Assembly: GCA_023415845.1 (NCBI GenBank)
Contig: JAEZJB010000337.1
Coordinates: forward strand, 1 to 8,671
Length of the DNA stretch: 8,671 nucleotides
Direction: 5' to 3'
Source: Chloroflexota bacterium
GTDB taxonomy: Bacteria > Chloroflexota > Chloroflexia > Thermomicrobiales > UBA6265
The position numbers and the translations under genes are program-made. Of the stretch, positions 1 to 5,711 are shown one piece after another. Under the pieces are notes generated by a model. That model searched no databases and was not told the origin of the DNA. It saw only the letters and a list, made by a program, of their open reading frames with translations. Numbering within the stretch: position 1 is the stretch's first letter; every line of letters starts with the position of its first letter.

Positions 1-144
1 CTCGCCGTATTCCTCGATGCCACCGTGATCCGCCTGGTCGCCCTGCCAGCGGCAATGATCCTGATGGGCCGATGGAACTGGTGGATGCCAGGCGGTCATC
101 GCCTGGTTGAGAACCACAGTCCGCTTACGGAGGAACGCGTGTGA
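1..144 (+). CDS. MMPL-family (RND superfamily) membrane transporter, C-terminal end only
   Basis: The window opens inside a reading frame whose last 47 codons are visible, ending with TGA at 142-144. The segment AVFLDATVIRLVALPAAMIL followed by MGRWNWWMP is the typical last transmembrane helix and exit motif of MMPL proteins: Asp, Arg, a Leu-Pro pair, then G-x-W-N-W-W-x-P. MMPL proteins are large inner-membrane, proton-driven exporters of lipids and other hydrophobic molecules; the substrate cannot be inferred from this fragment. About 15 hydrophilic residues follow the last helix and should form a short cytoplasmic tail. The stop overlaps the GTG start of the next gene by 4 bp, so the two are probably cotranscribed and translationally coupled. 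Family assignment rests on this short tail alone, but the motif is distinctive. Confidence 0.8.
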   Translation, partial: LAVFLDATVIRLVALPAAMILMGRWNWWMPGGHRLVENHSPLTEERV

Positions 145-665
145 CTGTGACGATTCGGCAGTCGGTCCCGGCCGACGCTCCGGCACTGCACGACATCCGC
201 AGTGAGGTCAGCGCCCGCCAGTTCCAGCCGCTCCGGAGACTCCCCCTCGATCAGTTCACTGAAACCCTGCGCCACCGCACCGCCCAGACTCTGGACGCCT
301 CCCTTTCGGGCAAGACGCAATGGACCATCGAGGTCGATGGCGTGATCGCCGGCTGGGTAACCATTAATGTCACCAGTCGCGAACACGGGGTCGCCTCAAT
401 CGGCTACACCATCGCCGAAGCCCATCGGGGCAAGGGCGTCGCCACCTGCGCCGTCCGGAAGGTGATCGATATCGCCTTCGATCCCGGAGGACTGGACCTC
501 CACCGGCTCGAGGCCGTCGCTGCCGTCGCCAACGCCGCCTCGCGACGAGTCCTGACCAAAGCCGGGTTTCAGGAGGAGGGTCTCGCTCGCGGCCTGCTGG
601 TCATCGGCGGCATCCGCGTCGACCACCTGACGTTCGGCCTGCTCCGATCCGATCTGTCGCCCTAA
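141..665 (+). CDS. GNAT-family N-acetyltransferase (RimJ/RimL-like)
   Basis: A 174-residue protein the size of a single GNAT domain. GNAT enzymes move the acetyl group of acetyl-CoA to an amine on a protein terminus, antibiotic or small molecule. The acetyl-CoA-binding motif A is clear at residues 92-101, with R96-G-K-G-V-A forming the pyrophosphate-binding turn. Motif B follows as N131-AASRRVLTKAGF-143, the Asn...Ser...L-x-K-x-G-F signature of the RimJ/RimL group. Strand beta-4 is around residues 84-92 (VASIGYTI). The substrate cannot be told: RimJ/RimL-like sequences include ribosomal-protein acetylases and many of unknown target. The GTG start at 141 is chosen because GGAGG at 129-133 lies 7 nt upstream and because it overlaps the transporter stop in a GTGA junction. 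The gene ends only 24 bp from the convergent amidohydrolase stop, with no clear terminator hairpin between. Confidence 0.88.
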   Translation: MTVTIRQSVPADAPALHDIRSEVSARQFQPLRRLPLDQFTETLRHRTAQTLDASLSGKTQWTIEVDGVIAGWVTINVTSREHGVASIGYTIAEAHRGKGVATCAVRKVIDIAFDPGGLDLHRLEAVAAVANAASRRVLTKAGFQEEGLARGLLVIGGIRVDHLTFGLLRSDLSP

Positions 666-689
666 CCAGCACTTCCAGCGAGGCTTGAG

Positions 690-2078
690 CTAATACAGCC
701 GCCGGTTCGGCAGTTCGTCGCGCACCAGGGCCACGGCAATCTCGTTGTGACGCCGCACGATTGGCGCCAGGTCGAGATCCACCACCTCACCGTCGCGCAC
801 CCGCACAACCCCGTTGACCATGCTGAAGTCGACCCGGCCCGGTTGGCAGAACACCAGCGACGCTACCGGATCGTGCACTGCCCCACCCGCGTACGACAGC
901 GTATCGACCCTGATGCCAATCAGGTCGGCCATCATTCCCGGCGCCAGCATCCCGATGTCGTCGCGGCCAAGCACCTCGGCCCCACCTCGCGTTGCGATCC
1001 TCAGGACCTCCCGCGCCGTCATCGCCTCCGGATCTCCTCCAACCCGCTGCAGGAGCATCGCCATCCGCGCTTCGGCCAGCAAGTGCGAACCGTCGTTCGA
1101 GGCAGATCCGTCGACACCCAGCCCCACCCGCATGCCACTCGCGCGCATTCGGCCAACCGGCGCGATCCCCGAGGCCAATCGCATGTTCGACGAGGGGCAG
1201 TGCGCCATCCCCGTTCGCGTCTGCCCCAGTCTCGTCACCTCCTGGTCGGCCGGATGGACCACATGCGCGTGCCAGACATCCGTGCCCGTCCAGCCAAGTT
1301 CCTCGCAGAACTCGACCGGGGTCTTGCCGAACGTTTCGAGGCAATACACATGCTCGTCGAGCGTCTCGGCGAGGTGAGTATGGGAATGGACACCGTAGCT
1401 CCGTGCCAGCGCGACGCTCTGCTCCATCAGGCGAGGCGAGACGCTGAACGGCGAGCAGGGCGCCAGCACGATCCGGGTCATGGCGCCCGGATTCGGGTCG
1501 TGATACGTCTCGATCACACGCCGCGAATCGGCCAGGATCGCGTCCTCGTCTTCCACAACGGCATCAGGTGGCAATCCGCCCTGGCTCTCGCCCACCGACA
1601 GCGATCCGCGCGCCGCATGAAATCGAACGCCCACCGCCCCGGCTGCATCGATCTGGTCGTCCAGCCGCGCGCCGTTCGGCCACATGTAGGTGTGATCGCT
1701 CGCGGTCGTGCATCCGGACAGCAGCAGCTCAGCCAGCGCGATCTTCGTGCTGACCTGAATCGCCTCCGGGGTCATCCGTGCCCAGATCGGGTAATGTGTC
1801 TTCAGCCACGAAAACAGGTCCGCATTCTGCGCGGCGGGCACCGCTCTGGTCAGTGTCTGGAAGAAGTGGTGGTGAGTGTTCACCAGTCCCGGCAGGACCA
1901 CCATCCCGGTCGCATCGATCGTCTCGCGCGGTCCATCTGGCTCCGGAACCGCATCCTCCGCCGCTCCCAGCGCCACCACCCGATTGCCATCGACCAGCAC
2001 CCAGCCGCCCGCCAGCTCCCGGTTCTCGTCGTCCATGGTGGCGACCACCATGGCATTGCGGATCAACGTCGCTGGCAT
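690..2078 (-). CDS. Amidohydrolase, 8-oxoguanine deaminase-like (AtzB/TrzN/guanine deaminase group)
   Basis: A 462-residue, full-length metal-dependent amidohydrolase of the aminohydrolase branch (guanine deaminase, 8-oxoguanine deaminase, chlorotriazine hydrolases). It should be cytosolic and hydrolyse an exocyclic amino group from a purine- or triazine-like ring. Visible metal and catalytic sites: PGLVNTHHH with H69 and H71; H235-L-A-E238, where His binds the metal and Glu handles protons; H272 in the WHAHVVH strand; and D323 in GVDGSASND. Other group hallmarks are HYPIWARMTPEA near 95-106, APCSPFSVS near 206-214, HCPSSNMRLASG near 293-304, and the C-terminal PGMMADL. This pattern best matches the 8-oxoguanine deaminases (often annotated hydroxydechloroatrazine ethylaminohydrolase); guanine or another oxidised purine remains possible. 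The ATG at 2078 has GGGAGAG about 7 nt upstream. It begins 17 bp after the hydrolase stop and is the last gene of a three-gene minus-strand run. Confidence 0.85.
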   Translation of the reverse strand: MPATLIRNAMVVATMDDENRELAGGWVLVDGNRVVALGAAEDAVPEPDGPRETIDATGMVVLPGLVNTHHHFFQTLTRAVPAAQNADLFSWLKTHYPIWARMTPEAIQVSTKIALAELLLSGCTTASDHTYMWPNGARLDDQIDAAGAVGVRFHAARGSLSVGESQGGLPPDAVVEDEDAILADSRRVIETYHDPNPGAMTRIVLAPCSPFSVSPRLMEQSVALARSYGVHSHTHLAETLDEHVYCLETFGKTPVEFCEELGWTGTDVWHAHVVHPADQEVTRLGQTRTGMAHCPSSNMRLASGIAPVGRMRASGMRVGLGVDGSASNDGSHLLAEARMAMLLQRVGGDPEAMTAREVLRIATRGGAEVLGRDDIGMLAPGMMADLIGIRVDTLSYAGGAVHDPVASLVFCQPGRVDFSMVNGVVRVRDGEVVDLDLAPIVRRHNEIAVALVRDELPNRRLY

Positions 2079-2095
2079 CAGGATGCTCTCCCGGC

Positions 2096-2944
2096 TTACG
2101 CGCCGCTCAGGCGCATCAGGAACATGTCGATCGCGCCTCGGGTCTGCTCGGCACCGGGCCCAAGAAACACGTCGGGTCCGGAGCCCTTGATGGTCAACAC
2201 CTCTGCCTGCGGCAACGTCTCCTGCATCCGAAGCGCCATCTCGTCATCGATCCGGCTCCGTTGCCCGCGCAGAATCAGCACCGGCGCCACCACCCTCCGC
2301 AGGACATCCCAGTCGCTCCGCGGCGCCGCGGCGGATTCGACCCGCGCTACCGCGTCGAGGTCATGCTGCCAGCTGAAGCGCCCCTCGTGCTCTTCCATGT
2401 CATCCGGCATGTCATGACGCGCCCGCTCGACCGATACACCGAGCCCGTCCGTATAGAACGTGATGGCCTCGTCTTCCGAGGCAAATTCGCGCGGTATTCG
2501 CTCGATGAACGCCATCCGCCGCGCCGCCCGCTCCGGACTCACCTCCGGAGCGCTGTCACCGAGCACGGCGCCGTGCACCAGGTCGGGTCGCGCAGCGGCA
2601 AGGTGATAGGCCACAACCCCACCGTGGTTGCGTCCAATCAGCACCACCCGCTCCATGCCGAGGTATTCGATCAGCGCCGCGACATCCCCCGCCAGGGCGC
2701 CCGGATCTGCGGCCGCGTCACTCGGCAGCGGCGCTTCCCCTCGCCCACGCAGGTCCGGCATCACCACGCGATGCCGCCGCGACAGGTAGGTGGCGAGGTG
2801 CGAATGCGGGCTGGCCCGCTGGAGAATGCCGTGCAGCATCACCACCTGGCAGGCGCCGGGACGTCCAGGACCATCCCACTCGAGCCACGACAGGCGCATA
2901 CCGTCCGGTGCTGCCGCCTTCCGAACTGCTGGTTCCTGCTTCAT
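2096..2944 (-). CDS. Alpha/beta-hydrolase-fold protein lacking the catalytic triad (probable pseudo-enzyme)
   Basis: A 282-residue protein with the alpha/beta hydrolase fold. Fold landmarks are VVMLHG (35-40, oxyanion-loop strand), HRVVMPDLRGRG (58-69), the nucleophile-elbow strand VVLIG (100-104), the beta-6 strand PVLILRG (221-227) and a C-terminal helix AIDMFLMRLSG. The usual G-x-S-x-G elbow reads G104-R-N-H-G108, so the Ser nucleophile is Asn (codon AAC at 2627-2629). The acid usually found three residues after LRG is S230, and the usual GH near the C-terminus is G256-P257. All three triad positions therefore look substituted while the fold is intact, suggesting a binding or regulatory role or a different chemistry. 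An ATG at 2977 would add 11 residues, but I prefer 2944: AGGAAGG lies 5 nt upstream, whereas 2977 has no Shine-Dalgarno. It sits between the CYTH and deaminase genes, in the same operon. Confidence 0.83.
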   Translation of the reverse strand: MKQEPAVRKAAAPDGMRLSWLEWDGPGRPGACQVVMLHGILQRASPHSHLATYLSRRHRVVMPDLRGRGEAPLPSDAAADPGALAGDVAALIEYLGMERVVLIGRNHGGVVAYHLAAARPDLVHGAVLGDSAPEVSPERAARRMAFIERIPREFASEDEAITFYTDGLGVSVERARHDMPDDMEEHEGRFSWQHDLDAVARVESAAAPRSDWDVLRRVVAPVLILRGQRSRIDDEMALRMQETLPQAEVLTIKGSGPDVFLGPGAEQTRGAIDMFLMRLSGA

Positions 2945-2995
2945 ACCTGCCTTCCTGGTCAGACCCATCTGGCACATTTTGAGAGGAGAAGGATA

Positions 2996-3556
2996 CTACC
3001 GGCTCGCCAGCGCAAGATCACTGTACGACCCGGCCACGACGTCCAGTCCGGCGAATCCCAGGGCGGTGATAACCTCCTGGTGCTCCCTGGCTGCAGCCTC
3101 GTCGCCCTGGCCCGCAATCACGGTCTCCAGTTCCCCATACGTTCCCAGACCCTTCACGCGATCCAGGTGCACCCGCGTGTGACCTGTCACGACCACCAGC
3201 CGCTGTTTGTCGACGGTCACCAGCTCGTCATGCGTCATCCTCAGGGCTCTCAGCATCGCCTGCACATCTGCACCGGCGATCGGCACCACCTCGTATCCGC
3301 TCCAACGCGATCCCGCCTCGTCAGACCGCTGGTAGGCAATCAGTTCCCCACGCATCACCTCGGCCGGGTTCGACCTAGCCCGAAACTCGCGCAGTTTCAA
3401 TCGCCCCCGGACCACCGTGAAGTACGTATCGATCTGCCAGAGGTGCTCCACCGGACCGCAGGCCAGTGCCCGCGCTCGTTCGACCATCCCCTCAAACCTG
3501 TCGGGGGGAACCACGACCTTCAGTTCAAGGTTCCGATGGGAAGGCGTAACAGGCAT
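2996..3556 (-). CDS. CYTH-domain protein (CyaB class IV adenylate cyclase / thiamine-triphosphatase superfamily)
   Basis: A 186-residue single CYTH domain, an eight-stranded tunnel that binds triphosphorylated substrates with metal ions. The signature opening is N9-L-E11-L-K13, the N-x-E-x-K form of ExExK seen in CyaB-like members. Tunnel residues follow in order: QIDTYF (41-46), GRLKLRE (51-57, R52/K54/R56), AYQRSDE (74-80), VDKQR (115-119), TRVHLDRVKGLGTYGELE (127-144, R128, H130, D132, E142, E144) and SYSDL near the C-terminus. All key charged positions are present, so it should be active. The substrate could be ATP (cAMP formation), thiamine triphosphate, or inorganic triphosphate; sequence alone does not decide. 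The ATG at 3556 has CGAGG about 5 nt upstream. It is first in the minus-strand run, with the next gene's start 51 bp after its stop. Confidence 0.88.
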   Translation of the reverse strand: MPVTPSHRNLELKVVVPPDRFEGMVERARALACGPVEHLWQIDTYFTVVRGRLKLREFRARSNPAEVMRGELIAYQRSDEAGSRWSGYEVVPIAGADVQAMLRALRMTHDELVTVDKQRLVVVTGHTRVHLDRVKGLGTYGELETVIAGQGDEAAAREHQEVITALGFAGLDVVAGSYSDLALASR

Positions 3557-3645
3557 GAGAACCTCGTGCGACGTGGGAAATCGGGCGGTTCGCGGTACAC
3601 TGGCAGCAACATTTTCGGAGCGGAGTCACCTGGCACCGCTATCGG

Positions 3646-3662
3646 TACATGAAGCTTACATG
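3646..3662 (+). promoter_or_regulatory. Direct repeat TACATG-N5-TACATG in the divergent intergenic region
   Basis: The 125 bp at 3557-3681 separates the minus-strand CYTH operon from the plus-strand 142-residue protein and should hold both promoters. I see no convincing paired -35/-10 on either strand. TACACT at 3596-3601 resembles a -10 box but lacks a well-placed -35. Two TACATG copies (3646-3651 and 3657-3662) start 11 bp apart, about one helical turn, flanking the AAGCTT palindrome. A dimeric regulator could bind such an arrangement, but hexamers this short can occur by chance. Confidence 0.2.
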
Positions 3663-3681
3663 GTAGCGGAGGGTTCCCGGC

Positions 3682-4110
3682 ATGCGGTTGTTGCCATGGG
3701 AAAGCAAGACGGCGCTCAAGAAGGCAATGGCGGTCCAGCCGCCGCCCCCTCCCGTGGGCTATCGCTTCACGCTCAAGGGGTCTCCTCGCCACTTCGATGA
3801 CGTCAAGCAGATCATCGAGTCAAAAGGCAGCGCCAAGGTCTATTTTGGCGAAGCTCTCGCCTACGAGCGTGGAGCAGGCATCGCCCTGTGGCGAATCCGG
3901 GCCACGGATTTCACCTGGCTCCCCGAGCTGTACGACTGGTGGGCCAACATGGAGCGCATCGAGCCGATCCAGTTCACCTTCCACCTCTACACGCCGGATA
4001 ACCTGAAGTATCCAGCCCTCGACCTGCGCGAACACTCGCCCAGCGACGTTGCCGACTTCATCCGTCAGAACACCCCATGGGATGGCAAACGGCCGAACGG
4101 TACTCGCTAA
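3682..4110 (+). CDS. Hypothetical protein, 142 residues, not recognised
   Basis: I do not recognise this family. The protein is soluble, with no signal peptide or membrane segment and no cysteine. The N-terminus (1-19) is basic and possibly helical, followed by a run of five prolines (20-24). A compact alpha/beta-looking domain covers about 26-132, rich in aromatics: W69, W79, W86-W87, plus FTFHLY at 98-103. The stretch FTWLPELYDWWANMERIEP (77-95) reads as an amphipathic helix. The C-terminus (133-142) is polar. The start is supported by GGAGGG at 3668-3673, 8 nt upstream, and a strong terminator hairpin begins 22 nt after the stop, so this is most likely a genuine single-gene unit. It is divergent from the CYTH operon and convergent with the DUF1232 operon; neither relationship reveals its function. 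Confidence 0.75.
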   Translation: MRLLPWESKTALKKAMAVQPPPPPVGYRFTLKGSPRHFDDVKQIIESKGSAKVYFGEALAYERGAGIALWRIRATDFTWLPELYDWWANMERIEPIQFTFHLYTPDNLKYPALDLREHSPSDVADFIRQNTPWDGKRPNGTR

Positions 4111-4131
4111 CCAGACTCTGGCGACAACACG

Positions 4132-4165
4132 ACAGGCCCGGCGCGATTCACCGCGCCGGGCCTGT
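4132..4165 (+). terminator. Rho-independent terminator, probably bidirectional
   Basis: A perfect 14-bp GC-rich stem (arms 4132-4145 and 4152-4165) with a 6-nt loop (4146-4151), followed on the plus strand by TTGTTTCTT. It lies between the stops of two convergent genes (4110 and 4198). The plus-strand T-rich tail suits the upstream hypothetical gene. The minus-strand flank is less U-rich, so termination of the opposite unit is probable but weaker. Confidence 0.88.
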
Positions 4166-4197
4166 TGTTTCTTCCAGGGTTTGTTTCCGCGCTCGCA

Positions 4198-4971
4198 TCA
4201 GTCGGCGGCGCGGTCCTCCGTGGTTTCCGTCAGTTCGGCCAGTCGTTCCGGATGCATCTTCCAGCATTGCGATACGAGCGGTGTCGCCATGCAGAAACCG
4301 GCCTCGGTCTCCGAATGAATTGCCCATCCCAGCGCACAGCGCGGCGTGTGTCGTCCCCCGGCAAATGGCATGCCCAATCGGGTACGCGTCAGCATCGGGC
4401 AGCCCAGCACGGGGAACCCATGCTCGTCCGCCTCGACCTCCGCACGCAGGGAAATCGGTTCCGCCGCCGGGGGCGACGGTCGCACGCTGGGCTTGAAGAC
4501 CTCGCCAGTGATCGGTTGCACTGTTTGCCGCCGACCCTGCCGCCGCCGGTTTGGACGGCGATTACCGTCCTCCCTCTGGTCTCCGCCGGTCCGGCCCCGA
4601 CGATCGTCGCTCTCACCGGCCGGTCGCGTTCGCCGCTCGCTCCCTTCCGCCATCGGTCGCCCACGCCGCTCGCCGCCACCTTCTCCTGCCGGGCGGGGTC
4701 TCCGTTCCTGGGTCGCCGCGGACTCCTCACTGACATCCGCTTGCGGGACACTCGCCGTCTCTTGAGGCTGGCGCGCCTGACCGCCTCCGCGGCCACGACG
4801 CCGGCGCCGCTCGGGTGGATTGCTTCGGGAACCACTTGCCGTCGCCTGGGCCGGAGCAACATCGCCTCCGGATTGCTCGGTGCCTTCAGCCTGTACCTGG
4901 GACTGGTCTTCCGGATTCACGGACCGGTCGCGATTTCGCCGCCGCCCGCGGTGCGTTCGATTCTTGGTCAT
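4198..4971 (-). CDS. Disordered Arg-rich repeat protein with a C-terminal four-cysteine module
   Basis: A 257-residue protein in two parts. Residues 1-175 are low complexity: Arg, Gly, Glu, Pro, Gln and Ser, with RGRRRNRDR near the start, RRRRRGRGGG at 56-64 and an imperfect 11-12-residue repeat at 90-135. This looks intrinsically disordered and nucleic-acid friendly (RGG-like). Residues 180-245 look folded and carry the only four cysteines: C191, C212, C227, C236 (C-X20-C-X14-C-X8-C), in the contexts GCPML, RCALGW, FCMAT and QCWKM. This resembles, in shorter form, the C-P-x-L...R-C...C...C modules I associate with Chloroflexota proteins, and could bind a metal or Fe-S cluster. No signal peptide or membrane helix. 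The ATG at 4971 overlaps the DUF1232 stop as ATGA, with GGGGAAC about 9 nt upstream, which fixes the start. The RNA-binding role is inferred from composition only. Confidence 0.78.
   Translation of the reverse strand: MTKNRTHRGRRRNRDRSVNPEDQSQVQAEGTEQSGGDVAPAQATASGSRSNPPERRRRRGRGGGQARQPQETASVPQADVSEESAATQERRPRPAGEGGGERRGRPMAEGSERRTRPAGESDDRRGRTGGDQREDGNRRPNRRRQGRRQTVQPITGEVFKPSVRPSPPAAEPISLRAEVEADEHGFPVLGCPMLTRTRLGMPFAGGRHTPRCALGWAIHSETEAGFCMATPLVSQCWKMHPERLAELTETTEDRAAD
4567..4704 (-). repeat. Imperfect tandem protein repeat, consensus RRxRPAGEGxE
   Basis: Within the disordered part of the preceding protein, residues 90-135 divide into four units of 12, 11, 11 and 12 residues, each opening with an Arg pair: RRPRPAGEGGGE, RRGRPMAEGSE, RRTRPAGESDD and RRGRTGGDQRED. 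The units alternate a basic head and an acidic tail. The last is the most degenerate and runs into more Arg-rich sequence. This suggests internal duplication of an 11-codon unit. Confidence 0.7.
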
Positions 4972-5495
4972 CGTTGTTTGTTCCCCAGCCCGCGCACCCA
5001 GTCGAACGCCTCACGACTCTGCCGTGATGCTGCGAGTGCGACGTCGCCGCTTTTCTGAAACGCCCACGACACGCCCTGCCGCACGAATGTGCGCAACGCA
5101 GCGAGGTCGTCGTCAATCGCGCGCTCCTCCAGTCCAGCCGCCGCAAGATGCTCTCGGACGACGTCGTCGGGAGCTATGCGCGTCGCCTGCTGCAACCCCG
5201 TCAGGAGAACGTAAAGATCGTCAAGTTGCCCTGCCACCGGAATGATGCCAGGTATCAGGTCCACTGGCGAAACGGCATACGCCCCACCCAGCGCCAGCGT
5301 GACCTTGGCCGTCTTGGGCACCCTGCCATCTCGGGCAAGATTGGTCGACAGCCGCACGTAGGCCGGAAGCCGCTTGATCAGGTCCCACATCGGGGCCAGG
5401 TCGACCGTGGGATCACTTGCCAGTCTCTGTGACGCAGCGGCCGAGCGCGGCCCGTGCGACCCTGGGTCGGTGGGAGTGGTGTCATTGGTAGTCAT
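4968..5495 (-). CDS. DUF1232 (YkvA-like) protein
   Basis: A 175-residue protein with a DUF1232 domain at about 43-106. The family signature is clear: LPAYVRLSTNLARDGRVPKT, then A72YAVSPVDLIPGIIPVAGQLDD-93, matching the conserved Y-x-x-S-P-x-D-L-I-P...P-x-x-G-x-x-D-D core. The domain's two hydrophobic segments (about 65-75 and 80-101) often lead to prediction as a membrane-associated protein; its biochemical role is not established. The N-terminal 30 residues are polar and probably disordered; residues 110-175 are helical and charged. The frame stays open upstream to 5702, but I choose the ATG at 5495 because GAGGGAG lies just upstream and the extra 69 residues would come from AT-rich intergenic DNA and do not look like protein. 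The stop overlaps the next gene's start (ATGA), so the two are probably translated together. Confidence 0.87.
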   Translation of the reverse strand: MTTNDTTPTDPGSHGPRSAAASQRLASDPTVDLAPMWDLIKRLPAYVRLSTNLARDGRVPKTAKVTLALGGAYAVSPVDLIPGIIPVAGQLDDLYVLLTGLQQATRIAPDDVVREHLAAAGLEERAIDDDLAALRTFVRQGVSWAFQKSGDVALAASRQSREAFDWVRGLGNKQR

Positions 5496-5536
5496 GGTGC
5501 TCCCTCTTTCTGCGCGAGATGGTCCGCGCTCGCCCA

Positions 5537-5565
5537 ATTGTGCCACTCCGCGTCTGGAACACCAA
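5537..5565 (-). promoter_or_regulatory. Candidate proximal promoter of the DUF1232 operon
   Basis: Read on the minus strand, TTGGTG (5565-5560) and CACAAT (5542-5537) are separated by exactly 17 nt, matching sigma-70 consensus at 3 of 6 and 4 of 6 positions. A transcript from here would have a leader of roughly 35 nt before the ATG at 5495, a sensible length. The match is weak, so this is a candidate only. Confidence 0.3.
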
Positions 5566-5596
5566 TTCTCGATTGCGAAGCATCGTTTGACCTGAC

Positions 5597-5609
5597 TTGA
5601 CGCCGTCAA
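5597..5609. promoter_or_regulatory. 13-bp perfect dyad TTGACG-C-CGTCAA
   Basis: Perfect inverted repeat with 6-bp arms (5597-5602 and 5604-5609) around one central base. Short tight dyads like this are typical of operators for dimeric regulators. It lies between the distal and proximal minus-strand promoter candidates. The bound protein, if any, is unknown. Confidence 0.35.
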
Positions 5610-5655
5610 TCCCGAATGGCTAGAGGCATATAGGCAAAAATTGCTTTGAAGAGCT

Positions 5656-5684
5656 ATTGAATAACCAAAAAGTGCTAGTCTCAA
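5656..5684 (-). promoter_or_regulatory. Candidate distal sigma-70 promoter, minus strand
   Basis: On the minus strand TTGAGA (5684-5679, 5 of 6 to consensus) and TTCAAT (5661-5656, 4 of 6) are spaced by 17 nt inside the most AT-rich part of the intergenic region. It is the best sigma-70 match seen here. It would give a leader of about 155 nt before the DUF1232 start, running through the 5597-5609 dyad. One CTAG tetramer (5675-5678) lies in the spacer. Confidence 0.4.
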
Positions 5685-5711
5685 GTGGTCACCTGCATGC
5701 AATTTGGGGGC

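Noticed and set aside
747..2417. Long plus-strand open frame (556 codons) opposite the amidohydrolase
   Set aside because: It is antisense to a protein with complete amidohydrolase motifs, is rich in His, Arg and Pro in the way GC-biased shadow frames are, and has no domain I can recognise.
2945..2977. Upstream ATG codons (2977, 2968) for the alpha/beta-hydrolase protein
   Set aside because: Neither has a clear Shine-Dalgarno, whereas AGGAAGG stands 5 nt before the ATG at 2944. The extra residues match nothing in the fold.
1778..3652. Plus-strand open frame of 624 codons running antisense to three genes
   Set aside because: It crosses the boundaries of three well-supported minus-strand genes. 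Its Arg/His/Pro-rich translation has no recognisable motif, and long antisense frames are expected in GC-rich coding DNA.
3649..3666. Five-codon mini open frame (MKLTW) just before the Shine-Dalgarno of the 142-residue protein
   Set aside because: There is no ribosome binding site upstream, and frames this short arise often by chance.
4165..5058. Plus-strand open frame (297 codons) opposite the Cys4 protein gene
   Set aside because: Its start lies inside the terminator region. The minus-strand gene has an ATGA coupling and a Shine-Dalgarno, while this frame has neither support nor recognisable domains.
5506..5552. tRNA-like D-arm sequence on the minus strand (GTGGCACAATTGGGCGAGC)
   Set aside because: It resembles a tRNA D-arm and is followed by a short hairpin, but the D-stem has a mismatch, and there is no T-arm or matching acceptor stem. 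It is not a tRNA gene.
5496..5702. 69-residue N-terminal extension of the DUF1232 protein from an ATG at 5702
   Set aside because: It covers AT-rich intergenic DNA with dyads and promoter-like boxes and does not resemble a family extension. The ATG at 5495 has a strong Shine-Dalgarno.
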